Source: a virus
Strand: one strand, 5' to 3'
IMG/VR virus record: IMGVR_UViG_3300047330_000088
Location: 1 to 28,983 of that record
DNA: 28,983 bases
Shown piece by piece: positions 1-8,256 of the stretch. The number at the start of each line of letters is the position of its first letter. Positions within the stretch are counted from its first letter, which is position 1. The notes below the pieces were generated by a model. It was not told the origin of the DNA. It searched no databases and saw only the letters and a program-made list of their open reading frames with translations. The translations under genes were made by a program, and so were the position numbers.

Positions 1-225
1 AGGGCGCTGGCGGCATGCGGGACGGAAGGACTTCTTTTTTGAAAAAAAGAAGCAAAAAACTTTGCGAACTGGGCCGAGTGTGGGGGAGCACTTGGATTTG
101 GAGTCTCCCGCAGTTGATATTGGAACACGTGAGATTGCCTTCAGCCCCCGATTAGAGGGTAATTAGAAGCTACTCAGGGCAGCGTGTCACCAGGGCTGTA
201 GGGAACCGTCGCAGCGACCGCTCGG
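1..225. other. non-coding end of the late region
   Basis: No gene is supported. It may contain the phage end (Mu-type ends start TG and finish CA), but I could not fix one by eye: no clear repeated transposase-binding motif stands out, and the flanking host duplication cannot be seen. Several TG dinucleotides, such as those at 91 and 115, are possible borders only in the trivial sense. A GTCGC-T-GCGAC palindrome lies near 207..217 just after the fibre stop. Confidence 0.4.
31..52. repeat. AT-rich palindrome CTTCTTTTTT / AAAAAAGAAG
   Basis: Ten perfect pairs around GA, followed on the + strand by CAAAAAACTTT. Similar T/A palindromes with GAAGC are, from memory, frequent between genes in Acetobacteraceae chromosomes, so this may already be host DNA or a bidirectional terminator-like element. 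The rest of the window has nothing like it. Confidence 0.6.
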
Positions 226-3200
226 CTAATACCTTTGCATGAGCTGCCCCTCCTCCTGACCCCACACGCCGGCGTAATACTGGTCCAACGCATGGGACGG
301 ATGGAGCGCGTCGTAGGTGTAAGGCCCAGGAAAATTACTTTGAGCCTCGGCAGAAGCTCCAGTGCCGCAGAGAAGCGTGCCGGATAGGTTTACCTGAGTA
401 ACCGTCCCGTTGCTCGATACGTAGTCACCGAAGGTCAAGGTGGCGTTGATACCCAGATTACTCGTGATGCCCGCACTGAGCGTGAGCGTGTTGCCGGCGA
501 TGGCAGTGATCGTCGTATTGGCCGGCACGTCGGTGTAGACTGGTTCGCCCACGCTCAGGCTCGCACCCGCACTGATGCTCGCAAGCACCACCTGGGTCGA
601 GCCGGCGCTTTCCGGCTGATAGACGGCGACGTTGTTACCAGTCCCAACGGTGCCGGTGGTCGATGCGCTGAGTGTGACCACACCCGTGGTGGTGTTGACC
701 GCCGTGAGCGTAGTCCCCGCCGGAATGGCGCTCTCGTTGACCGTCTCGCCGACCGAAAAGCCTGCCGCAACAGCCGGCGAGAAAGTCAGCGTGTTCGACC
801 CGCTCAAAACGGCGGTGGTGACGTTGACCGTCGCCGTGTTGCTGAGTGTCAGGCCAGGGCTCACCACCGCGTTGAGCGGTGCATTGGAGATCATGTCCCA
901 GCCAGGCGTGAGACCCAAGCCGCCCTGCGCCTGCGGAACAAAGCCAAACTGGTAAAGCCAGGTCAGAAATTGATTGTTCGGAGGAATATTTGTGCTGAAG
1001 TTGGCCGATGCGAAGGAACTGCATCCGGCCTCGCCGGCAAAGATGGTAATATGAGGCGGCCCGCCCGCCACCGGGTAGCCGCTGCGAAGACCGTTCACCT
1101 CGGCAATATAGCATTGCTCAAGAACGGCAGGGCTGGTGCCGGCCGCAATGTCGGTTCCGGCATCCTCTAAAATAAAGCCTAACCATTGCAGGCTGGGGTC
1201 GTATTTGCCCTGCATGCGATTGGCCATGTTACCAAGGCCGGTGCCAATAGTCGCCGAACCAGTGATGGAGGCGCACATATTTTCGCCGGATACGCCGGAA
1301 TTGTAGATGGAGGTTAGCCGGGGCAGATAGCGAGCCAGCATGTTCGGCGCGTGCTCCGCATAGCCCAAATCGCCGTTCGTTGTCATCCTGGAGTCGCACG
1401 CCACGCACACAATGGACGCGCTTTGCTCCGGCGGAATGTGCGCGGCGTAGATGAGCGAAAGCTGAGCCGGTGACCATTGTGCCGCTGTCAGCGCAGTGGT
1501 CGGGACCAGCACGACGCCCGCCAGAACCTCTCGACCGTAGGAGTTCACGCCCTGGCCGCCGCCGATATTGATCCCTGTAGACGCTAGGAACGTGCCACTC
1601 ACACTAGCCGACACTATCGCATTATCCACCGCGCAGGTGGCGGAATTTGACGCTTGCTGAGCAACCATCAGGATGCTTGCGCTGTCCTTCACCGACAGCG
1701 GACAGGCAAACGCGCCGCCCGAACCGGTTTCGTTGATATAGTCTGGATTATTATTAGAGAGCGTCTTTTGTGTGTCGTAGACAATTTTTCCGGTTGATGG
1801 AAATTCATACAGGCCAGCACCCGAACCCTGATCGTCGGCACCGTGCCGCATCACCATGATCACCGTGTAGCTGGTCGAGTTCGACACGCCAGGGATGTAG
1901 ATCAGCTTGTTGAGGGTCAGCTGATTGACAATCTGCTGCGGCACCGAATTCAGAATGACGCCACGGAGGCCGCCCACATCGTTTTCGGTGTCCCAAACCG
2001 GCGCCTGAAGGTATGACCCGGCGCTTAGAACCAGCGCGGTTTCACAGCCAGCGGTCCCGCACGTTACCGAGGTTTGGGTTTGCGCAGTGGACACGCTGCC
2101 GTTGCCGACGCCCGGCACCGCATATTCGCCCATCTTGTCGAAGGTGCTTGTGGCACCGCCCGCAATCGAAGTGGGCGTCAGTGTACCGCCGCTGGACACC
2201 CTGACGTTTAGCTCGGCGCCCCACACGCTTGTGCCGTTCGTGCCGGTGATGGTCCCCAGCTCAACCGTGTCGTTATTTTTCTGCGTGCCGGTGATCGACG
2301 AAGTGCCGATGGCATAGAGCAAACCGTACGTGGGCTCGGAATTTAACCCGCTGCCACTCTGCTCATACAGCGTGTCCACATAGACCTGAGTGGGGCAGTA
2401 GCCGCCGCTCGGCAAATCGGGATAGGCCTGGCACTGGATTGGCGTGTTTTGCGTCGCGGCGTCCAGCGCCGCGTAGTCCGCCGTATATGGCGGCCCGGAG
2501 AGCAACGAGATAGTCCCGCCGTTGAACACCGTGAAGGTCTGCGCGCCGGCCGCCAGGGTGCCCGTGGTCGCTGCTGCCAAAGTGACGATACTCCCGCTGA
2601 CGCTGGCGATGCTATCAGCCAGCGGTATCGACGGTCCCTGGATCGTCTGACCGGCAGAGAGCGTCGCCGCCACGGAGGCGTTGAAGGTCAGCGATGCCGA
2701 TGCTGATCCCGCAGCCGATACCAGGGTGCCGACGAAGGTGCTGCCGCCATCGGTCCAGTGACCCATATTCGCGGCGGTTCGCGCCATGCGGAATGTGCCG
2801 TAGCCCAGGGCCGTGATGCCCTCGTTCTTGAGCACGTCCAGCACGAAGCCGGGGTTCGGGTGATAGGTGTGAACCGCTTGACCGGCGATGCAGCTATCGT
2901 CGGACGCCACCCGGAAAACACCATCAGTTCCGGTCCATGCCCAGTAGCCGCCGACCACGCAGGGGCCGGTGCTGGTGGGTAGGTTTTGACCATCATCTGT
3001 GGGCAGCGGCGCGCGCTGCTGATAATCGACGGGCGCCTGCGCGAGCGTGGTGCGGCCGGTCAAGGGGTTTACCGTCGGCTTGGTGGCTTCCGCCGCGATC
3101 GCTCTAGTTGTCTCCGTGGTCAGCCCGGCGCTGAGCGTGCCTATCGAGCCAGTGTTGCTTGTGACCGTAGTGCCGAGACTGCTGATCGAATTCGTGTTGC

Positions 3201-3900
3201 TGGTGACGCTGCCGCTCAGCGTGGTGAGCGAGCTGGCGGCGCTGGCCGCAGCGGTGGCATTGGCGCTCTCGGCCGCCTCGGCGCGCGTCGTCTCAGAAGC
3301 AAGCCCGGCTGTGAGCGTGCCGATGGATGCGGTATGACCAATGACTGTGCTGCCGAGGGTGGTGACGGACGCGGCTGCGGATGCCGCTGCTGTGGACGCT
3401 GCTGCGACAGACCCCGACGCTGAATTTGCTGTGCTCAGCGCGGAGGTGGCAGTCGCCGACGCAGAACCGGCCGAGCTGGCGGCATTGGCGGCTGCGGTGG
3501 CGCTGGCCGCCTCGGCGGCTTCGGCGCGGGTGGTTTCGGAGGCGAGGCCCGCGCTCAACATGCTCAGCGATGCACCGTTGCTGGTGAGGCCGGCGCTGAG
3601 CGTGGCGAGCGTTCCGCTGAAGCCGGTCACCTCGTTGAGCAGCGTGGTGAACGAGCTGGAGAGCGATGTGATCGTGCTGCCATAGCCGAGGACGGTTGCG
3701 GCAAGGGACGAGATCGAGCCGGCCGCGGAGTTGGCAGCCGACAATGCGTTTGCGGCGGCCGTAGAGGCTGCATTTTCGGCGGCGATCGCCGCTGCGGCGT
3801 CGCGCGCGCAGCCGGCGTGCGTGCAGACGTAGAGAGGCGTGCCAGCCCACGCCTGCGAGCTGATCAGTATCGCCGATCCGGCGAGGAGCGAGCGGCGCAT
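226..3900 (-). CDS. 1224-aa tail fibre with signal-like N-terminus and split SGNH hydrolase-like domain
   Basis: Start at ATG 3900 (TGATG overlap). Residues 1-18 look like a Sec signal (two Arg, a hydrophobic core, AWA end), followed by CTHAGC. Residues 35-275 are Ala/Ser/Thr-rich shaft with three LxAGLxxETTRAxAAE repeats near 115, 196 and 256. The middle has a beta module (about 390-458) and a LamG-like region (near 650-820, with YTVIMVMRHG). From 830 an SGNH-like esterase domain: ACDSRM (candidate Ser837), NSGVSGEN (867-874), DAGTD (913-917) and DALH (Asp1197, His1200). Two more copies of the beta module (about 1017-1157) interrupt it. It probably binds and deacetylates surface polysaccharide. 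Block I and III are atypical, so activity is inference. Confidence 0.8.
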   Translation of the reverse strand: MRRSLLAGSAILISSQAWAGTPLYVCTHAGCARDAAAAIAAENAASTAAANALSAANSAAGSISSLAATVLGYGSTITSLSSSFTTLLNEVTGFSGTLATLSAGLTSNGASLSMLSAGLASETTRAEAAEAASATAAANAASSAGSASATATSALSTANSASGSVAAASTAAASAAASVTTLGSTVIGHTASIGTLTAGLASETTRAEAAESANATAAASAASSLTTLSGSVTSNTNSISSLGTTVTSNTGSIGTLSAGLTTETTRAIAAEATKPTVNPLTGRTTLAQAPVDYQQRAPLPTDDGQNLPTSTGPCVVGGYWAWTGTDGVFRVASDDSCIAGQAVHTYHPNPGFVLDVLKNEGITALGYGTFRMARTAANMGHWTDGGSTFVGTLVSAAGSASASLTFNASVAATLSAGQTIQGPSIPLADSIASVSGSIVTLAAATTGTLAAGAQTFTVFNGGTISLLSGPPYTADYAALDAATQNTPIQCQAYPDLPSGGYCPTQVYVDTLYEQSGSGLNSEPTYGLLYAIGTSSITGTQKNNDTVELGTITGTNGTSVWGAELNVRVSSGGTLTPTSIAGGATSTFDKMGEYAVPGVGNGSVSTAQTQTSVTCGTAGCETALVLSAGSYLQAPVWDTENDVGGLRGVILNSVPQQIVNQLTLNKLIYIPGVSNSTSYTVIMVMRHGADDQGSGAGLYEFPSTGKIVYDTQKTLSNNNPDYINETGSGGAFACPLSVKDSASILMVAQQASNSATCAVDNAIVSASVSGTFLASTGINIGGGQGVNSYGREVLAGVVLVPTTALTAAQWSPAQLSLIYAAHIPPEQSASIVCVACDSRMTTNGDLGYAEHAPNMLARYLPRLTSIYNSGVSGENMCASITGSATIGTGLGNMANRMQGKYDPSLQWLGFILEDAGTDIAAGTSPAVLEQCYIAEVNGLRSGYPVAGGPPHITIFAGEAGCSSFASANFSTNIPPNNQFLTWLYQFGFVPQAQGGLGLTPGWDMISNAPLNAVVSPGLTLSNTATVNVTTAVLSGSNTLTFSPAVAAGFSVGETVNESAIPAGTTLTAVNTTTGVVTLSASTTGTVGTGNNVAVYQPESAGSTQVVLASISAGASLSVGEPVYTDVPANTTITAIAGNTLTLSAGITSNLGINATLTFGDYVSSNGTVTQVNLSGTLLCGTGASAEAQSNFPGPYTYDALHPSHALDQYYAGVWGQEEGQLMQRY

Positions 3901-4244
3901 CAGTTGGCCCTCCCGAAGAACGCCGAGCCTGTCGGGCCCATCACCTCGATCTGGCCGGTGAACCACCACATCTCGGTGCTCGTATCGCCGCCCGGCTTGA
4001 CGCCGTCAGGGCTGGCCGCGAGCGGCAGATAGGATGGTGTGCCGCCGGCCCCGTCGCTGAAGGCCACCCACAGCGGCGCCATCGACAGGTTGACCACCTT
4101 ATACTGGCCCGGGTTGAGCACTGTGTATTGCCCCAGCACAGGTGTGCCGCTGGGCGGCGCAACCGAGGCGGCGCCGATATCGAGGCCGGGCGAGCCGTAG
4201 GTCAGCGTGCCGCCGTTGCTGAATTTGATCAGGCCACCGGCCAT
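3900..4244 (-). CDS. 114-aa phage protein, probably fibre-associated
   Basis: The ATG at 4244 is chosen over one twelve codons earlier because GGAGGG lies eight bases ahead and the previous gene stops two bases before it. The product is beta-rich: GGLIKFSNGGTLTYG, GTPVLGQYTVLNPGQYKVVNL (about 34-54 in part), PLWVAFSDGAGGTPSYLP, and EMWWFTGQIEVMGPTGSAFFG. It reads like a small jelly-roll or carbohydrate-binding domain, but I cannot name the family. Its TGA overlaps the ATG of the large fibre (TGATG). Confidence 0.62.
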   Translation of the reverse strand: MAGGLIKFSNGGTLTYGSPGLDIGAASVAPPSGTPVLGQYTVLNPGQYKVVNLSMAPLWVAFSDGAGGTPSYLPLAASPDGVKPGGDTSTEMWWFTGQIEVMGPTGSAFFGRAN

Positions 4245-4246
4245 GT

Positions 4247-4600
4247 CTATCGCCCTCCGAAAAGCCCGCAGGCCAAGCACGTGAGAAAGATGTTCGCGTC
4301 CGTCTGGTAGGTCAGGTCAGCCACCGGCGCCTGCTGCACTTCGCCGTCCGGCTCGCTGATCCAGATGCCGCCAGGCGGTATGCCAGCCGACTGAGGCGGC
4401 GGCTGCAGCGGTGCGGCCAGGCTGTTCAGCGCGTCGGCGGTCAGCGTGTAGAGCTGCCCATTGCGGACGATGCAGATCTGATCGGTCGGCTCGACGGTCG
4501 AGACCGTGGGCGCGTTCGCCAGAGACGCTTGCTGACCAGACTGGCCAAAGCCGAGCTGCGTAATGGGGCCGAGGCCTGCCTGGGCGATGACGACGATCAT
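4247..4600 (-). CDS. 117-aa phage protein, probably fibre-associated
   Basis: Starts in an ATGA overlap with the Ig-like gene. VVIAQAGLGPITQLGFGQ and PTDQICIVRNGQLYTLTADALNSLA (38-62 in part) look like beta-rich collar parts of tail appendages; a Pro-rich middle (LQPPPQSAGIPPGG) separates an end with TYQTDANIFLTCLACGLFGG. Three Cys. No family recognised. It stands in the small-ORF stretch between the two fibres, so a role in the appendage is likely but unproven. Confidence 0.6.
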   Translation of the reverse strand: MIVVIAQAGLGPITQLGFGQSGQQASLANAPTVSTVEPTDQICIVRNGQLYTLTADALNSLAAPLQPPPQSAGIPPGGIWISEPDGEVQQAPVADLTYQTDANIFLTCLACGLFGGR

Positions 4601-4917
4601 GGCGTCGTCGTCGCAGCGACATGGATCGGGAAGCGGTCGCTGTAGATGACATTCCCGTTCAGCGTGAATTGAAGGTCGCAGAACAGCAGCCCGATCGGCC
4701 AGCTCGCCGTCGCGGCGCTCGATGCCAACAGGCTGAACTGGCCGGCGCCCGGGTTGGTTATGGACGCGGCGAAACCCGTCTGCTCGTTGCCATAAACATC
4801 GGCTAGCACTGCGGCGATCTGGACGGCGGTAAGGTCGACGATCGTGCCGTCATCATATTGCGCGGTGCAGTTCAGCAGCAGCGTGCCGCCGGCTGCTATA
4901 TTGACGCCGACACTCAC
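4597..4917 (-). CDS. 106-aa Ig-like tail-associated protein
   Basis: Start at GTG 4917 in a GTGA overlap with the previous stop. The protein is a probable beta sandwich: NIAAGGTLLLNCTAQY (6-21), DLTAVQIAAVLADVYGNEQTG, FSLLASSAATASWPIGLLFCDLQFTLNGNVIYSD with a closing RFPIHV. This resembles the N-terminal Ig-like domain of phage baseplate upper proteins (a BppU-type plan with an early Gly-x-T-L strand and a C-terminal D-x-x), but that is an impression. It may decorate fibres. ATGA overlap with the next gene. Confidence 0.65.
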   Translation of the reverse strand: MSVGVNIAAGGTLLLNCTAQYDDGTIVDLTAVQIAAVLADVYGNEQTGFAASITNPGAGQFSLLASSAATASWPIGLLFCDLQFTLNGNVIYSDRFPIHVAATTTP

Positions 4918-5435
4918 GGGATCGTCTCGCCGCCAGTCGGCAGCGCGGTGGCTACGCCGTTCGCATAGAGGCTGATTTTTGTCATCCAGTCCGCGATGGC
5001 GCTCGCGAAAGCCTGAAACTCGGCCGTGGTGGAAAAAATGTGCAGAGCACCAGCGACGTCCGGCCATGACAGCGCGGACTGGCCAGCGGGAAATCTGTTG
5101 TTGATCGCGATGTAGGTCGCGACGGCGTTGATCTGCGATGTCGATGCAGGGTCGATTGCGTATGTGCCGCTTATCGCAGGCGTCGAGGTGCTCACGATCT
5201 GGCAGCCGGCGGCGACGGCGGCGGCCACATTTGCGGCAATCTTTTGCGCTGCCGAAACCGCAGGCGCCGGCGCGGCGACAAGCGCGCCATTCTGCCAGAT
5301 CAGCCTGCTCTGCTGAGTCACCCATTCTGAGTGTTGCGCATCGGTCAGTTCAACCGCCGCGGCAGGTATTGTGTTGATACTGTCGTCGAGGAAGCCGGTG
5401 AGAACACCTGCGGAAGTGACCGTTGCATATTTCAC
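4914..5435 (-). CDS. tail fibre assembly-type protein (DUF4376-like)
   Basis: 173 aa, GTG start five bases after the fibre stop. KYATVTSAGVLTGFLDD at the start is the usual opening of fibre assembly/chaperone-like proteins; from about 63 AAQKIAANVAAAVAAG then GTYAIDPASTSQINAVATYIA (90-110 in part) and a helix FQAFASAIADWMTKIS match DUF4376. Whether it is a chaperone or part of the fibre is not clear. GTGA overlap with the next gene. Confidence 0.72.
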   Translation of the reverse strand: MKYATVTSAGVLTGFLDDSINTIPAAAVELTDAQHSEWVTQQSRLIWQNGALVAAPAPAVSAAQKIAANVAAAVAAGCQIVSTSTPAISGTYAIDPASTSQINAVATYIAINNRFPAGQSALSWPDVAGALHIFSTTAEFQAFASAIADWMTKISLYANGVATALPTGGETIP

Positions 5436-5440
5436 GGCTA

Positions 5441-6028
5441 TCAGTATCCCAGAGCGATATAGTTATAGCCGGCGCCGGTGGCAGGATATATCGGCACACC
5501 ATTGCGCTGGATGATCGCACAGCTGATTAAAAAGCCGGAAAGCGTCAGGGGCGGGGCAGCGTAGCTGGCTCCGTAAATGTCAGGCTCCGGACCAGGTCCC
5601 CACCCGGACGCGTTTTTCTCCCCCGCGATCACACAATACAAGCCGTGCGGAAATGTCGTTGGGAAAGCGACGTAATCTAGGTAACCCGTCACCGTCACGC
5701 CCTGTCCCCATTGCAGGATCAGTCCGCCCGAGAGGCTCTTCCAGCCATTGATGAGCAAACTGCCCTGGAAATCCGCCGCGATGGCAGCCGCGGCAGCACC
5801 TTGAGAAATGCTTGTCACCGCCGACAGCACCTGATTGAACACGGAGATATTCGGTGCGATGTCCGCTGCACTGAGCAAGGACATCAGCTCTTCCTGCACC
5901 GCGTTCATGAACGCAGCAGGAACCAGCGTGCCTTCCTGGCCTGACGCTAAATTCTCATCGACGAAGCCCTGCGCGCCATCCGCCAGCGCGATCGTGGGGC
6001 TGCCGCCTGCCGGGCCTATTCGGTCCAC
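5441..6028 (-). CDS. short tail fibre with gp53-type receptor tip
   Basis: 195 aa, starting at GTG. N-terminal 45 residues resemble Mu S-type attachment regions (PTIALADGAQGFVDENLASG, then LVPAAFMNAVQEEL, typical of fibres of Mu and P2 relatives). From about residue 95 a small beta domain begins with LILQWGQGVTVTG and FPTTFPHGLYCV and ends GAGYNYIALGY: the pyocin/gp53-like fibre C-terminal domain, which often ends in Y-IAIGY. It is much shorter than Mu S (504 aa), lacking a long shaft. Probably a trimer at the baseplate. Confidence 0.82.
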   Translation of the reverse strand: MDRIGPAGGSPTIALADGAQGFVDENLASGQEGTLVPAAFMNAVQEELMSLLSAADIAPNISVFNQVLSAVTSISQGAAAAAIAADFQGSLLINGWKSLSGGLILQWGQGVTVTGYLDYVAFPTTFPHGLYCVIAGEKNASGWGPGPEPDIYGASYAAPPLTLSGFLISCAIIQRNGVPIYPATGAGYNYIALGY

Positions 6029-6636
6029 TATTGTATCTCCGATCCAGCGTAGTTAAACGAAACCACTGTGTGCGCCGGCGCCGCGTGGCTGATCGGGCAG
6101 ACCGCCTGCGACTGGCTGAAACCGCCGAGCCGCTCGGCGGCGCGGCTACGGCCGGTGCGGAACGCGGTGACGATCGTCGCCGCGACAGTGACGCGCCAGT
6201 TGAACTGATTTCCCGCAGCGGAGAGGCGCGAAACCCCGGTGCGCATCATGCCGGCGCGGCACCAGGTGCCCTCCTGGATGCTCGCCGCCTCACCAGCCGA
6301 CGCAGCAAGGCTCAGGAAATACGGTATCGATTGGCCGCCGCGCCCGGTGAGCCGCTGATAGACCAGCGTCTGAAGCTGCGACTGCGTTGTGGCGAGCAGA
6401 TCGCGCCCGCATTGATCGGGGCCCAGCATGCGCTGCCAGGCCGGCAGCAGTGTGGTGGCCTGCCGCGGATCGACCTGCGGCAGCATGGCTTCCATCGAGG
6501 CCTCTATGGCGCTCCATGCCGTCGCCATGGGAAGCAGCAGGCCTCCCCAGACGCTGTCCGGATCGGATGGCAGCGCCCAACCACTGGGCTGCAACTGGAA
6601 GGCGCCGGCGAGCACCTGGGCTGGCGAGCGGCTCAT
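6028..6636 (-). CDS. baseplate protein, Mu gp48-like (DUF2313)
   Basis: 202 aa. WSAIEASMEAMLPQVDPRQATTLLPAWQRMLG (41-72 in part) is the conserved DUF2313 helix with DPRxA..LLP.WE; LQTLVYQRLTGRGGQSIPYF follows. Corresponds to gpI of P2 and links baseplate to fibres. The end is a beta domain with ISHAAPAHTVVSFNY, usual for the family. Its TAG overlaps the next GTG by one base. Confidence 0.9.
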   Translation of the reverse strand: MSRSPAQVLAGAFQLQPSGWALPSDPDSVWGGLLLPMATAWSAIEASMEAMLPQVDPRQATTLLPAWQRMLGPDQCGRDLLATTQSQLQTLVYQRLTGRGGQSIPYFLSLAASAGEAASIQEGTWCRAGMMRTGVSRLSAAGNQFNWRVTVAATIVTAFRTGRSRAAERLGGFSQSQAVCPISHAAPAHTVVSFNYAGSEIQ

Positions 6637-7733
6637 TGGAACGTTACCGTGCCAAGCGTCAGCAGTTGCGATGGCAGACAGGTTACGTCGGCGGCCGGCG
6701 CGGTGCGTTCGTGACTATATTCGCCATCGCTGTTCGACACTGCATTGTCGAGACGGCTGACATAGAGGGTTCCCCCGATTTTCTGTCCCTGCGCGAAAAA
6801 AAGCTGCAGCGCGGCCGTGGCTGCCTGCTGGGTCAGCGCCGTATTCGGGTTGAGGGATAAGGTGACAGGCACGGGCACCAGTGTGGCCGCGGAGACCACG
6901 GCGCGGGCCGTGACGGGCCGCACTCCGCCCGGCGTGCCGTAACTGCCTATGTAAGCCTGCACGGCGGCCACGAGCTGCGGGCTGGCGACGGCAGGGCCGG
7001 CCGCGGCGATGTAGATGCCGACGCTGCCGGCGCCGATCGCGCCGCCCACCACATTCACCAGCGCGGCGCCGGCATCGGCCGCCCATGTTGCATAGTCGGC
7101 CTGAGAGCCGCCGTTCGGCGGCTGCCGGATTTGCGCGAGAATACGCCCGCGCCAGGCGCTGGTGGTTTCCAGATCGGTCCCGTTCGCCGCACCGTTGCTG
7201 TCCAGCACAGCGCTTTGCGGCGCCAGACCGGCGATCGGGCTGACCAGGTTGAGCGTGGCGCCGGCGGCGAGATTGTAGGCGCTGCCGCCAAGCACGGAGA
7301 CGATGGGAATGCTGACCGTGCCGCCGGCGCTGACCGTGCCGGACGCCGTGGTCATATACAGCCAGCCGGCCGCCGAAGTCAGCGTGGCGCCGGACGGAAT
7401 GTTCGTCGGGCCCGCACTGGCGGCAGCGGTGAATACCGCATTGCCGGTAGCGGCCGTGGGTTGCAGCTGCGGCACATTCCAGATGTTCGCGTGCCGATAC
7501 AGCCACTGCACAGCCGTGTCGACCATCAGTTCCTGCGCCAGATTGGCCTGGTAGAGGTAGAGATCGTAGCCGGTGAGGGCGACGATCCGGCCGTTCGTGG
7601 AGGCCACCGAATTTGCGCTACGCGCGTCGATCCCCGGAAACGTCGCTTCATAGACGGCAGCGGCTTGGCCAAACAGCGTGTCCGGCGTCGGGATTGGCCA
7701 GGTCGCGTTCGATAGGGAGGTCGCGCCACTCAT
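6633..7733 (-). CDS. baseplate wedge protein J, Mu gp47-like
   Basis: 366 aa. Baseplate_J family: N-terminal FPGIDARSANSVASTNGRIVAL (34-55 in part), an Ala/Gly/Thr beta domain (FTAAASAGPTNIPSGATLTS, VLGGSAYNLAAGATLNLVSPI), the diagnostic DLETTSAWRGRILAQIRQPPNGGSQADYATWA (about 187-218 in part), and GTPGGVRPVTARAVV. The wedge holds the fibre network. ATGA overlaps on both sides. Confidence 0.93.
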   Translation of the reverse strand: MSGATSLSNATWPIPTPDTLFGQAAAVYEATFPGIDARSANSVASTNGRIVALTGYDLYLYQANLAQELMVDTAVQWLYRHANIWNVPQLQPTAATGNAVFTAAASAGPTNIPSGATLTSAAGWLYMTTASGTVSAGGTVSIPIVSVLGGSAYNLAAGATLNLVSPIAGLAPQSAVLDSNGAANGTDLETTSAWRGRILAQIRQPPNGGSQADYATWAADAGAALVNVVGGAIGAGSVGIYIAAAGPAVASPQLVAAVQAYIGSYGTPGGVRPVTARAVVSAATLVPVPVTLSLNPNTALTQQAATAALQLFFAQGQKIGGTLYVSRLDNAVSNSDGEYSHERTAPAADVTCLPSQLLTLGTVTFQ

Positions 7734-8203
7734 GTGCCGATGACCTGCGGCACAACCAGCGTCTGCTTGCCGACCTGAATACGATGCGCCAGGGTGTTCC
7801 GGCTGTAACGCTCGACAGTCAGCGTGATGGCCACGCCGAGCCGTCCGGTCAAGGCAGAAAGCGCCTCCGCATCGATCGACTGGGCACGGCGGCGAATGCT
7901 CTCATCGAGCTTGCTGCGGGCCAGCGTCCATTGACGCGATCCGGTCAGTTCGCCGCGCGGATCGAGTGCATCGCCCGGCCAGCCGCGCTTCAAATTCATC
8001 AGCGGCGCACTCTGCGGCAACGTCACATACGGCTGCGGCAGCTCGTCATCGGGGTGGGCGCGTCGGTCGCAGCCGAGGCTCATCAAAACCGGCGTCTGGA
8101 ACGTCGTGTCGAGCGCAAAATCGACGCCGTTGAATACGACGTCGCAACGCCGGTTCTGCGCATCGTAGGCAAGGGCAATGTCAAGCGGCACGGGCGTGAG
8201 CAT
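7730..8203 (-). CDS. baseplate wedge protein, Mu gp46-like
   Basis: 157 aa. The GP46 family signature is present: GWPGDAL (74-80), then GSRQWTLARSKLDE (88-101) with the conserved GS-LW pattern. It corresponds to the gp25/gpW wedge of other contractile tails. The 53 bases upstream separate it from the spike gene; no good Shine-Dalgarno is visible before the ATG at 8203, and a GTG four codons later is an alternative. ATGA overlap with gp47-like. Confidence 0.87.
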   Translation of the reverse strand: MLTPVPLDIALAYDAQNRRCDVVFNGVDFALDTTFQTPVLMSLGCDRRAHPDDELPQPYVTLPQSAPLMNLKRGWPGDALDPRGELTGSRQWTLARSKLDESIRRRAQSIDAEALSALTGRLGVAITLTVERYSRNTLAHRIQVGKQTLVVPQVIGT

Positions 8204-8256
8204 CGCGTGCGCGCGAGCGCGGAATAATGCCCGCAGCCGCAGGCGTCAGCAGTCTC

